Source: Candidatus Rifleibacteriota bacterium
GTDB lineage: Bacteria; Muiribacteriota; Ozemobacteria; Ozemobacterales; Ozemobacteraceae
NCBI GenBank assembly: GCA_015233565.1
Contig: JADFXM010000005.1
Location: forward strand, 1-64,000
Direction: 5' to 3'
Length of the DNA: 64,000 bases
Below are positions 54,893-64,000 of this stretch, piece after piece. A program made the translations under genes and the position numbers. Below the pieces are notes generated by a model. The model was not told the origin of the DNA. It worked only from the letters and a program-made list of their open reading frames with translations, and ran no database searches. Position 1 is the stretch's first letter; every line of letters starts with the position of its first letter.

Positions 54893-56065
54893 ATGAGAAA
54901 TTTTTCAAAGGTTGTGGTAGTTCTGGCGGCAGTATTGATCTGTACAATTTGTTTTGCATCAGATTTGTCAGAAATCTATAAACAAGGTGAGGCTCTTGAA
55001 AAGGCATGGTCTAATGATGAAGCACTTCAACTTTACAAGGATGCGTTGAAAGAGCATCATGTTCCTGAGTTATATATAAAAATGGGCTCATTACTAGGAC
55101 AAATTCAGCGTTATGATGAAGCCGAAAAAATATTGAAAGAAGGTTTGGAAAAATTTCCGGAAAATACTGCTTTACTGAATTTAAAGGGGCTGGTTTTTTT
55201 CAAATGTGGAAATTTCAAGGAAGCAGGAAAGTTGTGGGAAAGAGTTCTCAAAATCAAGCCTGATAATTCTTTTGCACTGGAATGGTTTGCAAAAGTTAAA
55301 GGGACAAGTGATAGCGGCAAAAAAGAAGTTCCCTCAAGTGTCGGTTCCCAAACAATAATTGCTTCCGGTAATGAAAAAAACCCTTCAGTAGCGACCAATC
55401 AAGAAAAGGACATGGATAAAACAAAAGACAGAGATAAAGACAAAAGCAAGGATAAGGATAAAACCGCAGAGAATAGCAAGTTAACTGATGTAGAAAAACC
55501 CAAAGAGATTGCCACAGCTTCACCAACCTCAGAAGGAGCAGTCTTACCACTTGAAGAACAGAAGAAGCTGGCCAAAAAGCTTTATAGCGATATGGCCAAA
55601 ACCGAGGAATGGAAAATAGATGAATTTGAAACAATGCACAGACAAGTTATCTTCAAATGTCCTGATACAGATTATGCTGAAGAATCTTGCTGGCGGCTTT
55701 CCAATCTATATTTAATGGGCAGTTCCGAACCCAAATACCCAGAAATCATTGAAATACTTGAACACCTGGTTACCAAATATCCGGGCTCAAAGCTAATTCC
55801 AGATGCCAAAAATCGACTTTTAAACTCATACAGAGAAACCGGAAAAATGGATAAGGTCGTGGAACTGTATGCGGAAAAGTTCAGAACCAATCCTCAACCA
55901 AGCGATAAGGAATTCATGGTCTGGGCAATTGAATACGGTGATGCGCTTAAAGCAACCGGTCGAAATGCAGAAGCTGAAAGTCTTTTTAAACAAGTTATCG
56001 ATAAGGATAACAATAAAGATGGCCTTGAAGCTAGAGTTGCAAAACAAAGACTCGAGGCAAAATGA
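54893..56065 (+). CDS. exported TPR-repeat protein
   Basis: 390 residues from the ATG at 54893 (GGGAGG upstream; an in-frame ATG at 54791 lies inside the preceding gene). Signal peptide FSKVVVVLAAVLICTICFA. TPR-like helices (EALQLYKDALKEHHVPELYIKMGSLLGQ, YDEAEKILKEGLEKFPENTALLNLKGLV), then a Lys/Asp linker (MDKTKDRDKDKSKDKDK), then further TPR-like repeats resembling YbgF/BamD-type tetratricopeptides (PDTDYAEESCWRLSNLYL). Probably a periplasmic scaffold for the neighbouring pilus-like system. Confidence 0.8.
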   Translation: MRNFSKVVVVLAAVLICTICFASDLSEIYKQGEALEKAWSNDEALQLYKDALKEHHVPELYIKMGSLLGQIQRYDEAEKILKEGLEKFPENTALLNLKGLVFFKCGNFKEAGKLWERVLKIKPDNSFALEWFAKVKGTSDSGKKEVPSSVGSQTIIASGNEKNPSVATNQEKDMDKTKDRDKDKSKDKDKTAENSKLTDVEKPKEIATASPTSEGAVLPLEEQKKLAKKLYSDMAKTEEWKIDEFETMHRQVIFKCPDTDYAEESCWRLSNLYLMGSSEPKYPEIIEILEHLVTKYPGSKLIPDAKNRLLNSYRETGKMDKVVELYAEKFRTNPQPSDKEFMVWAIEYGDALKATGRNAEAESLFKQVIDKDNNKDGLEARVAKQRLEAK

Positions 56066-56495
56066 GGATAAACTTTGGAAGTTTTTATTCCTAAGAATTT
56101 TTTTGAAATTCGCTATTTCCAAAAATGTGCGAAGCCCGAAAAAAAAATATAAAAAAATTCTTGGGAAAAAAATTCTAAAAAGACGTTCCCTTTTTCAGAA
56201 TAATCATTAAACTCTAAAATAGGGTTCTGTTATTTTTTATTAACAGAGGAATGTTCTGATGAAGAATTAGTGAAATAAAAAAATTGTGTGTACAATTGAA
56301 ACTTTTTCTCTTAGAAGGAGTAATATTTAGTAAACGATATATCAATTCCTTTAATCCGTTGGCAAGGGGTGGATGGCAAGTTGAGCGTTTTTGCAGTAAT
56401 TCGCTGTTAAATTGTCTTAAAGAATTATTGGGAGCCCTATGGGAATGATATAATATAAGAGTTTTTGGTGCCTAATTGATGAAGGGGGTAATTTT
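56066..56495. other. intergenic region before the paralogue array
   Basis: About 430 bases. A hairpin TCTGTTA/TAACAGA (56226-32, 56241-47) with a T-rich loop may be a weak terminator. No gene seen; the promoter of the downstream array is probably here. Confidence 0.4.
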
Positions 56496-59126
56496 ATGTT
56501 TAGAGTCTCACGGCGGTTCAAACCACTGATATTGGCTTTTACATTTTGGTTGGCAATAGAGCCAATGGCGATATCGATCCTAAGTGCCGAGGAAACTCCA
56601 CAAAATCTGAAACCGCAAGTTACCCAAACAGACGTCAATGGTACCGTCCCCATGGATGAAGTCATGACCCCGGTCGAGTATCTGAATTACCTCCTTGAAC
56701 TCAGGGGATTAACCAAGGATGAAGCTGCAAATGACCAAGCGGCAAAAAATGGATGCGAATCCAAGGCGTGGGCAGATTGGATGCAGATGATGTCCAACAT
56801 ATACGGAATGATGGGATCTCAGGACGCTGATGTATTCAGTTTCTATTCAGCTTTTAGTAAAACGTCCAATGTAACAACTCTTACGCAAGCAAAAAGAGAT
56901 CTTTTGATCGCGGAGGAAGAAGGGGCTCTTATTCCTAAACTTGTAGAAGCAATGGCAGTTGCAGCTAAAAAGACCGCGTTTTTGTTTGCTTTTCTGACGA
57001 AAAAAGATCTTTTTCCCGCCAAGCTAAAAATGCTCGATAACTGGGTTAACATGGGCGCCAAAGCCGGCGTGGCAATTTCCAAAACCCGCACTTTCCAATT
57101 CCTGGAATTCATGGCCGTTCCAACCACACAACTGGTGAAAGGTTCAAAAACTATTTCCGAATCAGAACAATATTTCCGTTGGGTTCGCAAGGTTACCCAT
57201 ACAAACGGTAATGATTCCCGATTTGTCATAGACAACTACAAAGGAATCGCCCGCACCATAGGAATTGGCCTGACAGTAGTCGGTCTCGTTCTTGATGCGG
57301 CGCATTTGGCTGAATCTTCTGACGTTCATGGTGGAAGATTAAGTTCTTGGGACACAGTTTCAACAACCGTTTCATTTGCACTAGGTGCTGCAACTCTGAT
57401 TTGTATGTTCGTCCCCGGGGGACAAATTGTTGCATTATGTGTCATCGGATGGATACTCATCAGCAAAGTTGCGGAAATAGTTGGAAACTACAACAAGAGA
57501 TGGAAAGAAGCTTACAAAAACTCCTACTGGTTCCTCTACGAAAAAGACCCTGCATTCAAATCCTTTTACGATAACCGTGCAAATCTGAAACCTGAGGAAA
57601 AGTGTGCTTCGCTGGTTCTGGCAGAAAAAAACTATGGTGATGTTCTTAAACAGCAGACTCCCCAAACTGACGATGAGAAAACAACATATGCACGAGGCCA
57701 AGGAGTATTTGAGTCACTTGAAAAACAAGGCGTTCTGATGACTTATTACGCTCAGAACAACTTTTCCCTTCCGGATTTCGATATGAATCGCCTGCAAGAT
57801 CTATGGCAAAAGAAAGCAGATTACATGTCCTGGAAGCCAACAGAAGAAGAAGCTAAAGCGGAAAAAGATCGCGGATTCTTTGGAACTGTTCTTAACGCTG
57901 TCAATCCTATGAACCTTGTAACTTCAGTTGGAAATGCAGTTAATTCAATTGGTTATAACAGTGCAGTAAAAAACAGCGATATTAAATTGGTTTATTTCAA
58001 TCCCGATTTTGTATTGGTTAAAAAATATAAGAACTATTTGATGGGAAAAAATCTCAAAGGTGGATTATATGACGTTATTGCGGTAAGAATAGAGCAATCC
58101 CCCTTTAATTATATCCCCCTGGTAGGAATTGATTCCGGCGCCTGGGATGACGCACTGCTCAATGAATCTTTCCAGGCTGATGCACTAGTCGTTGGAACAA
58201 AAGAAATGACCTATTTCGCTCAGCAGGTCAAGCTCGTTAATTCCCAGGTTGATGAGTCAATGAGTTCTTCTGATGAAAAATTAAAAGGCCTTGAGAATGA
58301 CTTTCTTCCTCGCGTGAAAAAAGCCAGGCAAGCTTTACAAAAACTGATGGAAGCTTACCGTGACAAACCCGACGAAGCTCTTTCAATGCAATTTTCAGAA
58401 TTAAATGACCTTTTTGGCTGGCAATGGAACAGCCAATGGGGAAAAATTACCCCGAAAACCATTGTTGCAAATTATCGCACTGACATTGAACAAAAACTTC
58501 AATTCCTTCCGCTTAGCATCGGCCAGATGGCTGCTGAAACAGTTGTTTTAGGAGTTTTTGCCAAGCAAATTCATGATACATCAGCACTAATGCAAAATCT
58601 GCTTAAAGAGAAGAAAGATCTGCTTACCAATTTCGATTCTGAATTCAAGAATGATGCTTTTAAACGCTATCTAAAGGAAGGGAGCTTCCTGGATGTGAAC
58701 GGCAGCTCCGGGATTGGTGGAATGGACTGGTTCTCAGGTCTGTATCCAGCTTATGAAGAGCTAAGGAAACAAGTTCAATTGTTTGAAAATGAAGTTCAAA
58801 CATATAAAGAAAAAGCCGATAAAGTAGCATCCACACACGATACCGGCTGGCTTTTCTGGAAAACCCAGATAAAAGATCCCAATTCTGTCCTGGCAGATTT
58901 GAACGCAGAATTGACTGGGTTCCAAAAAACAACAGCAATTTACGAACAAATCGCCGATTCTGATGCGCAACCCATGATTTCAAGCGAAAATCGGAATGTT
59001 TACCCTGCGAATGGTTTCAAACCGGTCACTGACCCGAACAAATCCCTTGATCCGAATGCTCCGGTTGAGTCTTCCAAACCAGCTCCAGATATAAATCCTC
59101 TTCTTCCACCGATGACCAGTCAATAA
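56496..59126 (+). CDS. large exported protein of unknown family, paralogue 1
   Basis: 876 residues. Signal peptide (FKPLILAFTFWLAIEPMAISILSA). Helical throughout; conserved blocks shared with the next two genes: MDEVMTPVEYLNYLLELRGL, ADVFSFYSAFS, QYFRWVRKV, KWKEAYKNSYWFLYEKDPAF, NLKPEEKCASLVLAEKNYG, YFNPDFVLVKKYKNYLMGKN, FNYIPLVGI, and SIGQMAAETVVLGVFAKQ. A hydrophobic pair near 291-321 (SFALGAATLICMFVPGGQIVALCVIGWIL) could span a membrane. Coiled-coil character near the C-terminus, then a Pro-rich tail. No family recognised. GGGGG ribosome site. Confidence 0.75.
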   Translation: MFRVSRRFKPLILAFTFWLAIEPMAISILSAEETPQNLKPQVTQTDVNGTVPMDEVMTPVEYLNYLLELRGLTKDEAANDQAAKNGCESKAWADWMQMMSNIYGMMGSQDADVFSFYSAFSKTSNVTTLTQAKRDLLIAEEEGALIPKLVEAMAVAAKKTAFLFAFLTKKDLFPAKLKMLDNWVNMGAKAGVAISKTRTFQFLEFMAVPTTQLVKGSKTISESEQYFRWVRKVTHTNGNDSRFVIDNYKGIARTIGIGLTVVGLVLDAAHLAESSDVHGGRLSSWDTVSTTVSFALGAATLICMFVPGGQIVALCVIGWILISKVAEIVGNYNKRWKEAYKNSYWFLYEKDPAFKSFYDNRANLKPEEKCASLVLAEKNYGDVLKQQTPQTDDEKTTYARGQGVFESLEKQGVLMTYYAQNNFSLPDFDMNRLQDLWQKKADYMSWKPTEEEAKAEKDRGFFGTVLNAVNPMNLVTSVGNAVNSIGYNSAVKNSDIKLVYFNPDFVLVKKYKNYLMGKNLKGGLYDVIAVRIEQSPFNYIPLVGIDSGAWDDALLNESFQADALVVGTKEMTYFAQQVKLVNSQVDESMSSSDEKLKGLENDFLPRVKKARQALQKLMEAYRDKPDEALSMQFSELNDLFGWQWNSQWGKITPKTIVANYRTDIEQKLQFLPLSIGQMAAETVVLGVFAKQIHDTSALMQNLLKEKKDLLTNFDSEFKNDAFKRYLKEGSFLDVNGSSGIGGMDWFSGLYPAYEELRKQVQLFENEVQTYKEKADKVASTHDTGWLFWKTQIKDPNSVLADLNAELTGFQKTTAIYEQIADSDAQPMISSENRNVYPANGFKPVTDPNKSLDPNAPVESSKPAPDINPLLPPMTSQ

Positions 59127-59149
59127 TACAAGTAAGTTTTGAGTTCAAC

Positions 59150-61714
59150 ATGTTTAATCTCTCTAGACGTTTCAAACCATTAATATTTGCACTCGCTATT
59201 TGGTTGGCAGTTGAACCAATTACCGTATCCATCCTCCATGCCCAGGAAAACAAGCCCAACCTAAGCCCGAAAACGACTCAAATCGATCTCAACACCACAA
59301 TTTCCATGGATGAAATAATGACTCCGGTGGAGTATCTGGATTATTTACTTGAACTTCGGGGGTTATCCAAGGAAGAAGCAGCAAATGCCAAAACTGCTAA
59401 AAATGGATGTGAAGCTAAAGTTTGGGCCGACTGGATGCAGATGTTAACAAACGTGTATTCCCTGATGGAAGCGGAACAAGCTGATGTCTTCAGTTTTTAC
59501 TCAGCTTTCTCAGACTTCTACAATCAGGAAACCTTGGTTCAAGGCCAGGGCCCTGCGATTCTCAGGCAATCTGAAAGAGCGATCCCAAGATTTATAGAGA
59601 CCATGGCAGTTGCCGCCAAAAAAACAAACTTTCTTTTCGCTTACCTTTTAAAATATCGTTTTTTTCCTACTCAACTTAGAATGCTGGATGACTGGCTAGA
59701 TTCGATTTCGAGAGTAGGATTGCAGGTTTCAAAACACCGCTCTTTCCAATTTCTGGAGCTTATGTCCGTGCCAACCACGCAGTTGGTTAAAGACTCAACT
59801 GTTAGCGAAACCGAACAATACTTTAGGTGGGTTCGAAAGGTAACCACTTCCGACAGCACTGAGACCCTTGCTGGCTTAAAGGATTTTCAAGGCGTGGCCC
59901 GAACTCTAGGAATCGGTATGACCTTAATGGCTGTCGTTCTGGATTGTAATTATCTTGCCAAATCCTCTGATATTCACGCAGGGCGATTTACCTCATGGAA
60001 TACCGTTTCAACTTGCCTTTCAGCGACACTTGAGGCGGCAACCCTGATTTGCATGTTTGTTCCCGGAGGACAAATTGTCGCTTTATCCTACTTTGCATTA
60101 TGTGCTGTAAACGTGATAACACAGATGATTGGGAACCAAAACCGGAAATGGAAAGAAGCTTACAAAAATTCCTACTGGTTCCTTTATGAATCAGACCCTG
60201 TTTTTAGATCTTTTTACATCAATCGTGGAAATTTAAAACCAGAAGAAAAATGTGCTTCCCAGGTTCTCGCCGAAAAAAACTATGGGGCCCCCTTGAAACA
60301 ACAGGTTCCCCAAAATGACGAAGAAAAAAAGACAGTTGAAAGAGGGAAAGGGATTTTTGAATCCCTCGAAAAACAGGGCGTTTTGATGAGTTATTACGCC
60401 CAAAACACTTTTTCTCTTCCCGATTTTGACATTGCTCGTTTCCAGGAGCTCTGGAAGAAGAAAGCCGACTACATGTCCTGGAAACCCACTGAAGAAGAGC
60501 TTAAAGCCGAGAATAATTCCAGTTTTTTTGGAAAAGTCCTGGATACCGTAAACCCTGCAAATCTTCTTGCAAGTTTTGAAGATAATAAAAACTCCAGTGC
60601 CTTTAAAAACGAAGCGAACAAAAATGAAAACAAATTGGTATATTTCAATCCGGATTTTGTACTAATTAAAAAATTCCAAAATTATTTGATGGGAAAAAAC
60701 CTCAAGGGAGGTTTATATGATGTATTAGCTGTCAGGATTGAACAGTCTCCTTTTAATTACATACCATTATTGGGCATCAATTCAGCCACATGGAATGATG
60801 ATTTATTGAATGAAGCTTTTCAAGCTGATTCATTAATTGTTGGAACCAAAGAATTGTCCTTTTTCACCGAACAAATTAAAGAAGCCAATAAACAAATTGA
60901 TGATTCTATGGATAATTCCGACCAAAAGTTAAAAGGACTTCAAGAAAATTTTATTCCCAACATAAAAAAAGCCAGTGATGCTTTAAAAAAGCTTATGGAA
61001 GCTTACCGTGATAAACCTAATACTGAAGTTTACTTGATCTTCAGTGATTTGAATAATTGCTTTGGTTGGCAATGGGATTCCCAATGGGGGCTGAAAACTC
61101 CCGCTTCGATTATCGCAAACTTCCGGGAAGAGATTGAAAAAAAGCTTCAATTTTTCCCACTCTGCATAGGCCAGATGGCCGTTGAAACGGTAATGTTGGC
61201 TGTTTTTGCCAAACATGTTCGTGACACCGTGGTTCTCATGAAAAACTTCCTGAAGGAAAAAAGGGATGTTCTGGCAGGCTTTGATAATGAATTCAAAAAT
61301 GAAGCCTTCAGACGTTATCTCATTGAAGGATCCTTTCTTGATATTAAAGGTTCTTCAGAAATTGGCGGATTAGATTGGTTTTCAGGAATGTATCCAGCAT
61401 TTGAAGAACTAAGAAAACAAACTGAATTGCTCGATGAGGCAATTCAATCTTATAGTGGAAAAGCCCAAACAATTGGATCAACACATGATAAAGGATGGCT
61501 TTTCTGGAAAACCCAGATAAAAGAACCCAATGCTGTTCTGTCTGAACTAAACCAAGAACTGGAAGCCTTCCAAAAGATTACAGAAATTTATGAAAAAATA
61601 GGTGACTCAGAGGCTCAATCCCTTCTATCAAGTGACAACCAGAATGTTTATCCAAAAAATGGGTTTCATCTCATAACCGACCCAAACATTTCCCTGGATC
61701 TAAACGCTAAGTAG
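59150..61714 (+). CDS. large exported protein of unknown family, paralogue 2
   Basis: 854 residues, starting 23 bp after paralogue 1 and very similar to it along its length (signal FKPLIFALAIWLAVEPITVSILHA; hydrophobic GGQIVALSYFALCAV region; KEAYKNSYWFLYESDPVF; NLKPEEKCASQVLAEKNYG). It lacks the Pro-rich C-terminal tail. Tandem duplication is obvious. Function unknown. Confidence 0.75.
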   Translation: MFNLSRRFKPLIFALAIWLAVEPITVSILHAQENKPNLSPKTTQIDLNTTISMDEIMTPVEYLDYLLELRGLSKEEAANAKTAKNGCEAKVWADWMQMLTNVYSLMEAEQADVFSFYSAFSDFYNQETLVQGQGPAILRQSERAIPRFIETMAVAAKKTNFLFAYLLKYRFFPTQLRMLDDWLDSISRVGLQVSKHRSFQFLELMSVPTTQLVKDSTVSETEQYFRWVRKVTTSDSTETLAGLKDFQGVARTLGIGMTLMAVVLDCNYLAKSSDIHAGRFTSWNTVSTCLSATLEAATLICMFVPGGQIVALSYFALCAVNVITQMIGNQNRKWKEAYKNSYWFLYESDPVFRSFYINRGNLKPEEKCASQVLAEKNYGAPLKQQVPQNDEEKKTVERGKGIFESLEKQGVLMSYYAQNTFSLPDFDIARFQELWKKKADYMSWKPTEEELKAENNSSFFGKVLDTVNPANLLASFEDNKNSSAFKNEANKNENKLVYFNPDFVLIKKFQNYLMGKNLKGGLYDVLAVRIEQSPFNYIPLLGINSATWNDDLLNEAFQADSLIVGTKELSFFTEQIKEANKQIDDSMDNSDQKLKGLQENFIPNIKKASDALKKLMEAYRDKPNTEVYLIFSDLNNCFGWQWDSQWGLKTPASIIANFREEIEKKLQFFPLCIGQMAVETVMLAVFAKHVRDTVVLMKNFLKEKRDVLAGFDNEFKNEAFRRYLIEGSFLDIKGSSEIGGLDWFSGMYPAFEELRKQTELLDEAIQSYSGKAQTIGSTHDKGWLFWKTQIKEPNAVLSELNQELEAFQKITEIYEKIGDSEAQSLLSSDNQNVYPKNGFHLITDPNISLDLNAK

Positions 61715-61842
61715 CCAGAAATAATTTTGTCTTCGGTTCTGAACATTCAAGCTGAATGAAAAAGACATTAAATGGGTGAAAAAAGCTAGGTAAGAAATGA
61801 ATAAGCGATGAGTTATTTATTTGAGATTTTCAAGGAAGAAAA

Positions 61843-64000
61843 ATGATTTCGCCATTAAAAATTAAAAGAAAAATTGCCTTATTTTTGGCTTTCTGGCTGT
61901 TATTTGAGCCAATATTTTTAACGGCAGCCACTCCTGGCAGTACTTTGACTAGCAAACAAAAGATATCTACGGAGGTTTCGCCTATCCCAGTAAACGAAAT
62001 CGTACCACCCCAGGAATATCTCGAAAAATTACTTGAAACCAGAGGACTTTTCAAGGAAGACATGCAAGATCCTGAAAAGATCAAAGATGCCCTTGAAACC
62101 AAAACTTTAAATGACTGGATGATGTTTATTTCTAACTCATACTCATACATGACCGCCGGAGATGCCGATGTTTTCAGTTTTTACAGTACCATCCACAACC
62201 TTCACGACAATGGATCAGACTACAAAGATGCCTTGTTAAGCGTGAAACGAATCCAGCCTCGGATGCTGATTTCCGCATTCAAAGCTGCAAGAAAAACAGC
62301 TCTTCTGGGATTATTCCTCGGAAAAGCTCATAATTTACCTGTTATCGCAAAAATGCTCGACGCCGTAAAAAAAATGGGATTCAAGATGCCCTCGATTGTT
62401 TCAAAAGTAAAGGTTTTTGACTTTCTGAATGTTATGTGCGCACCTACAACTGCTTTCATAGACGATACGAATTCAATTACACAAACGCAAGCTTATTGGC
62501 GTTGGATCCAAAAAGTTATCGGGAAAGCCCCTGGTGAAACAACCTCTGTTATCAACAACTTTTCCGGGATCGCCAGAACAGTTGGAATTGCCGATGAAAT
62601 TCTAAACTTCTCAATGGACGCATATTACTACTTTTCTTCATCTGATTATGCAGGTGATAGATTCTCCTCCTGGGATTTAATTCAAACAATCATCTCAGGA
62701 GGCACTTCCGTTGCAGCGATAATATGTATGTTTGTCCCTGGAGGGCAAATAGTCGCAATTTTCAGCATTCTCTGGGGCCCCGCATTCAGCCAAATGATGA
62801 CACTGTTTATTAACCAGCACACAAAATGGCGTGAATCCTATAAAAACTCCTACTGGTTTTTGTACGAAAATGACCCGGCTTTCAAATCTTACTATCAAAA
62901 TCGCTCTTTATTGAAACCAGATGAAAAATGTGCCTCACTGGTTCTTGCGGAAAATGATTATGGCAACAAATTGAAAGATCAAAAACCGCAAAGCGACTCA
63001 GATAAGCAAATTTTGGACAGAAGTTTAAAAATTTACGAAGCTCTTGAAAAACAGGGGATCTTAATGAGTTACTATTCCTCCGCCAATTTTAATGAGCCTG
63101 ATTTCGATCTCAATCGGCTAGAAGAGTTTTGGAACGCCAAAGCAAATTACATGGCCTGGAAACCAACTGAGGAAGATGTCCAATCCGGCAATTCGAAAGG
63201 TTTTTGGGGAACCGTGCTTACTCCTGTAAACCCAATGACATATATCAGCCCTATTAAAGAAAAGGAAACAACTGAGAACTACAAGAAAGAGGTTTCCCAA
63301 AAAAATGTAAAGCCTGTATATTTTAATCCCGACTTTGTACTTTACAGGAAGTATAAGAGCTTTATGATTGGAAAAAACTTAAAAGAAGACTTTTACAATT
63401 TTATTGAATTGCGTATTGAGCAAGCACCATTTAATTATATCCCCCTGTTAGGAATTGTTACCTCAGCATGGAATGACGAAGTTTTAGATGAAGCCTTTCA
63501 AGCCGATTCTTTCATCGTTGGCACGAAAGAAACAGCTGTATTAGGTGCTCAAATGGATGCTATAAATTCTGAAATTGAGAAATCATTAGAAGATTATGAA
63601 AAACAGATGACGGATCTGGACAAAGACTTTATTCCGCGTGTACAAAAGAATGCTGACATCCTGCTTGAATTGATGGAAAGCGCGAGAGACAACCCTGATA
63701 TTCCAAATCCGGATTTACTAAAAAAATGTAAATCGATTTTCAAGCAGGAAAAAAGCACTGGGCCAATAGAGCCCACCCCCCGAAATATTATTTCCTCTTT
63801 CCGCCCCCAGCTTGAGCTTTTGCTGGAAATCATTCCATTAAGTATCGGGCAAAATTGCACTGAAACTGTTATGTATGCTGTTTTCGCTAAACAGGTCAAA
63901 GACACTGTCAAGCTTATGGATTCATATTTGAAGGAAAAGGAAGAATCACTCACTAATTTTGATTCAGAATTCAAATCTGAAGCTTTCCGTAAATTATTAA
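61843..64000 (+). CDS. large exported protein of unknown family, paralogue 3 (cut by window edge)
   Basis: 719 residues visible, open to the right edge. ATG at 61843 preceded by AAGGAAGAAA. Signal KIALFLAFWLLFEPIFLTAA. It keeps ADVFSFYS, YWRWIQKV, GGQIVAIFSILW, KWRESYKNSYWFLYENDPAF, PDEKCASLVLAENDYG, YFNPDFVLYRKYKSFMIGKN and SIGQNCTETVMYAVFAKQ, but is more diverged than paralogues 1 and 2 are from each other. It follows paralogue 2 after 128 bp. Confidence 0.75.
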   Translation, partial: MISPLKIKRKIALFLAFWLLFEPIFLTAATPGSTLTSKQKISTEVSPIPVNEIVPPQEYLEKLLETRGLFKEDMQDPEKIKDALETKTLNDWMMFISNSYSYMTAGDADVFSFYSTIHNLHDNGSDYKDALLSVKRIQPRMLISAFKAARKTALLGLFLGKAHNLPVIAKMLDAVKKMGFKMPSIVSKVKVFDFLNVMCAPTTAFIDDTNSITQTQAYWRWIQKVIGKAPGETTSVINNFSGIARTVGIADEILNFSMDAYYYFSSSDYAGDRFSSWDLIQTIISGGTSVAAIICMFVPGGQIVAIFSILWGPAFSQMMTLFINQHTKWRESYKNSYWFLYENDPAFKSYYQNRSLLKPDEKCASLVLAENDYGNKLKDQKPQSDSDKQILDRSLKIYEALEKQGILMSYYSSANFNEPDFDLNRLEEFWNAKANYMAWKPTEEDVQSGNSKGFWGTVLTPVNPMTYISPIKEKETTENYKKEVSQKNVKPVYFNPDFVLYRKYKSFMIGKNLKEDFYNFIELRIEQAPFNYIPLLGIVTSAWNDEVLDEAFQADSFIVGTKETAVLGAQMDAINSEIEKSLEDYEKQMTDLDKDFIPRVQKNADILLELMESARDNPDIPNPDLLKKCKSIFKQEKSTGPIEPTPRNIISSFRPQLELLLEIIPLSIGQNCTETVMYAVFAKQVKDTVKLMDSYLKEKEESLTNFDSEFKSEAFRKLL

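Overview
The window is AT-rich (roughly 40% G+C by eye) bacterial DNA with long intergenic gaps and several families of short dispersed repeats. The gene content points to a Gram-negative-type, poorly characterised phylum: minor pseudopilins, lipoprotein and Sec signal peptides, very large SpoIIE-type phosphatases, secreted proteins with no recognisable relatives, and many GTG/TTG starts. A lineage such as Candidatus Riflebacteria would fit, but no taxonomic marker is present, so this is a guess.

Left part (1-14.4 kb): the end of an IS66-family element enters from the left edge. Next comes a leftward operon of an FkbM-type methyltransferase and two radical SAM proteins. A rightward group follows: a third radical SAM protein, an AMP-forming acyl ligase, an aldehyde dehydrogenase, a stand-alone acyl carrier protein and a WecD-like N-acetyltransferase. 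With the WecE-like aminotransferase and the GT39-like membrane glycosyltransferase at 19.5-22.3 kb, this looks like a surface-glycan (amino-sugar) locus.

12.8-19.1 kb: a complete RNA-repair module sits inside that locus. Leftward RtcR (CARF plus sigma-54 activator) faces away from a textbook -24/-12 promoter at 14968-14984. That promoter opens a leader of about 475 nt containing a tRNA-Ile-like fold (15070-15151) and a long second hairpin RNA (15233-15366). The leader is followed by a membrane-anchorless slipin/SPFH protein, RtcA (RNA 3'-phosphate cyclase) and RtcB (RNA ligase). This is the most interesting system in the window.

22.6-33 kb: an operon of a substrate-binding lipoprotein, a giant hybrid histidine kinase and a REC-kinase with no transporter permease; then a secreted acidic-tailed protein, the NAD(P)HX repair enzyme Nnr, an MBL-fold hydrolase and RlmH.

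33-64 kb: surface and secretion genes. Two sets of minor-pilin-like genes (36.2-38.4 and 51.6-54.9 kb) lie on either side of a striking inverted duplication. That duplication comprises two divergent two-gene operons (38.6-44.5 and 44.9-51.0 kb), each pairing a SpoIIE phosphatase with a paralogue whose phosphatase domain looks catalytically dead. Near their axis is an 18-bp-arm inverted repeat. The window ends in three tandem paralogues of about 850 residues, with signal peptides and a central hydrophobic hairpin, of unknown function; the last is cut by the edge.
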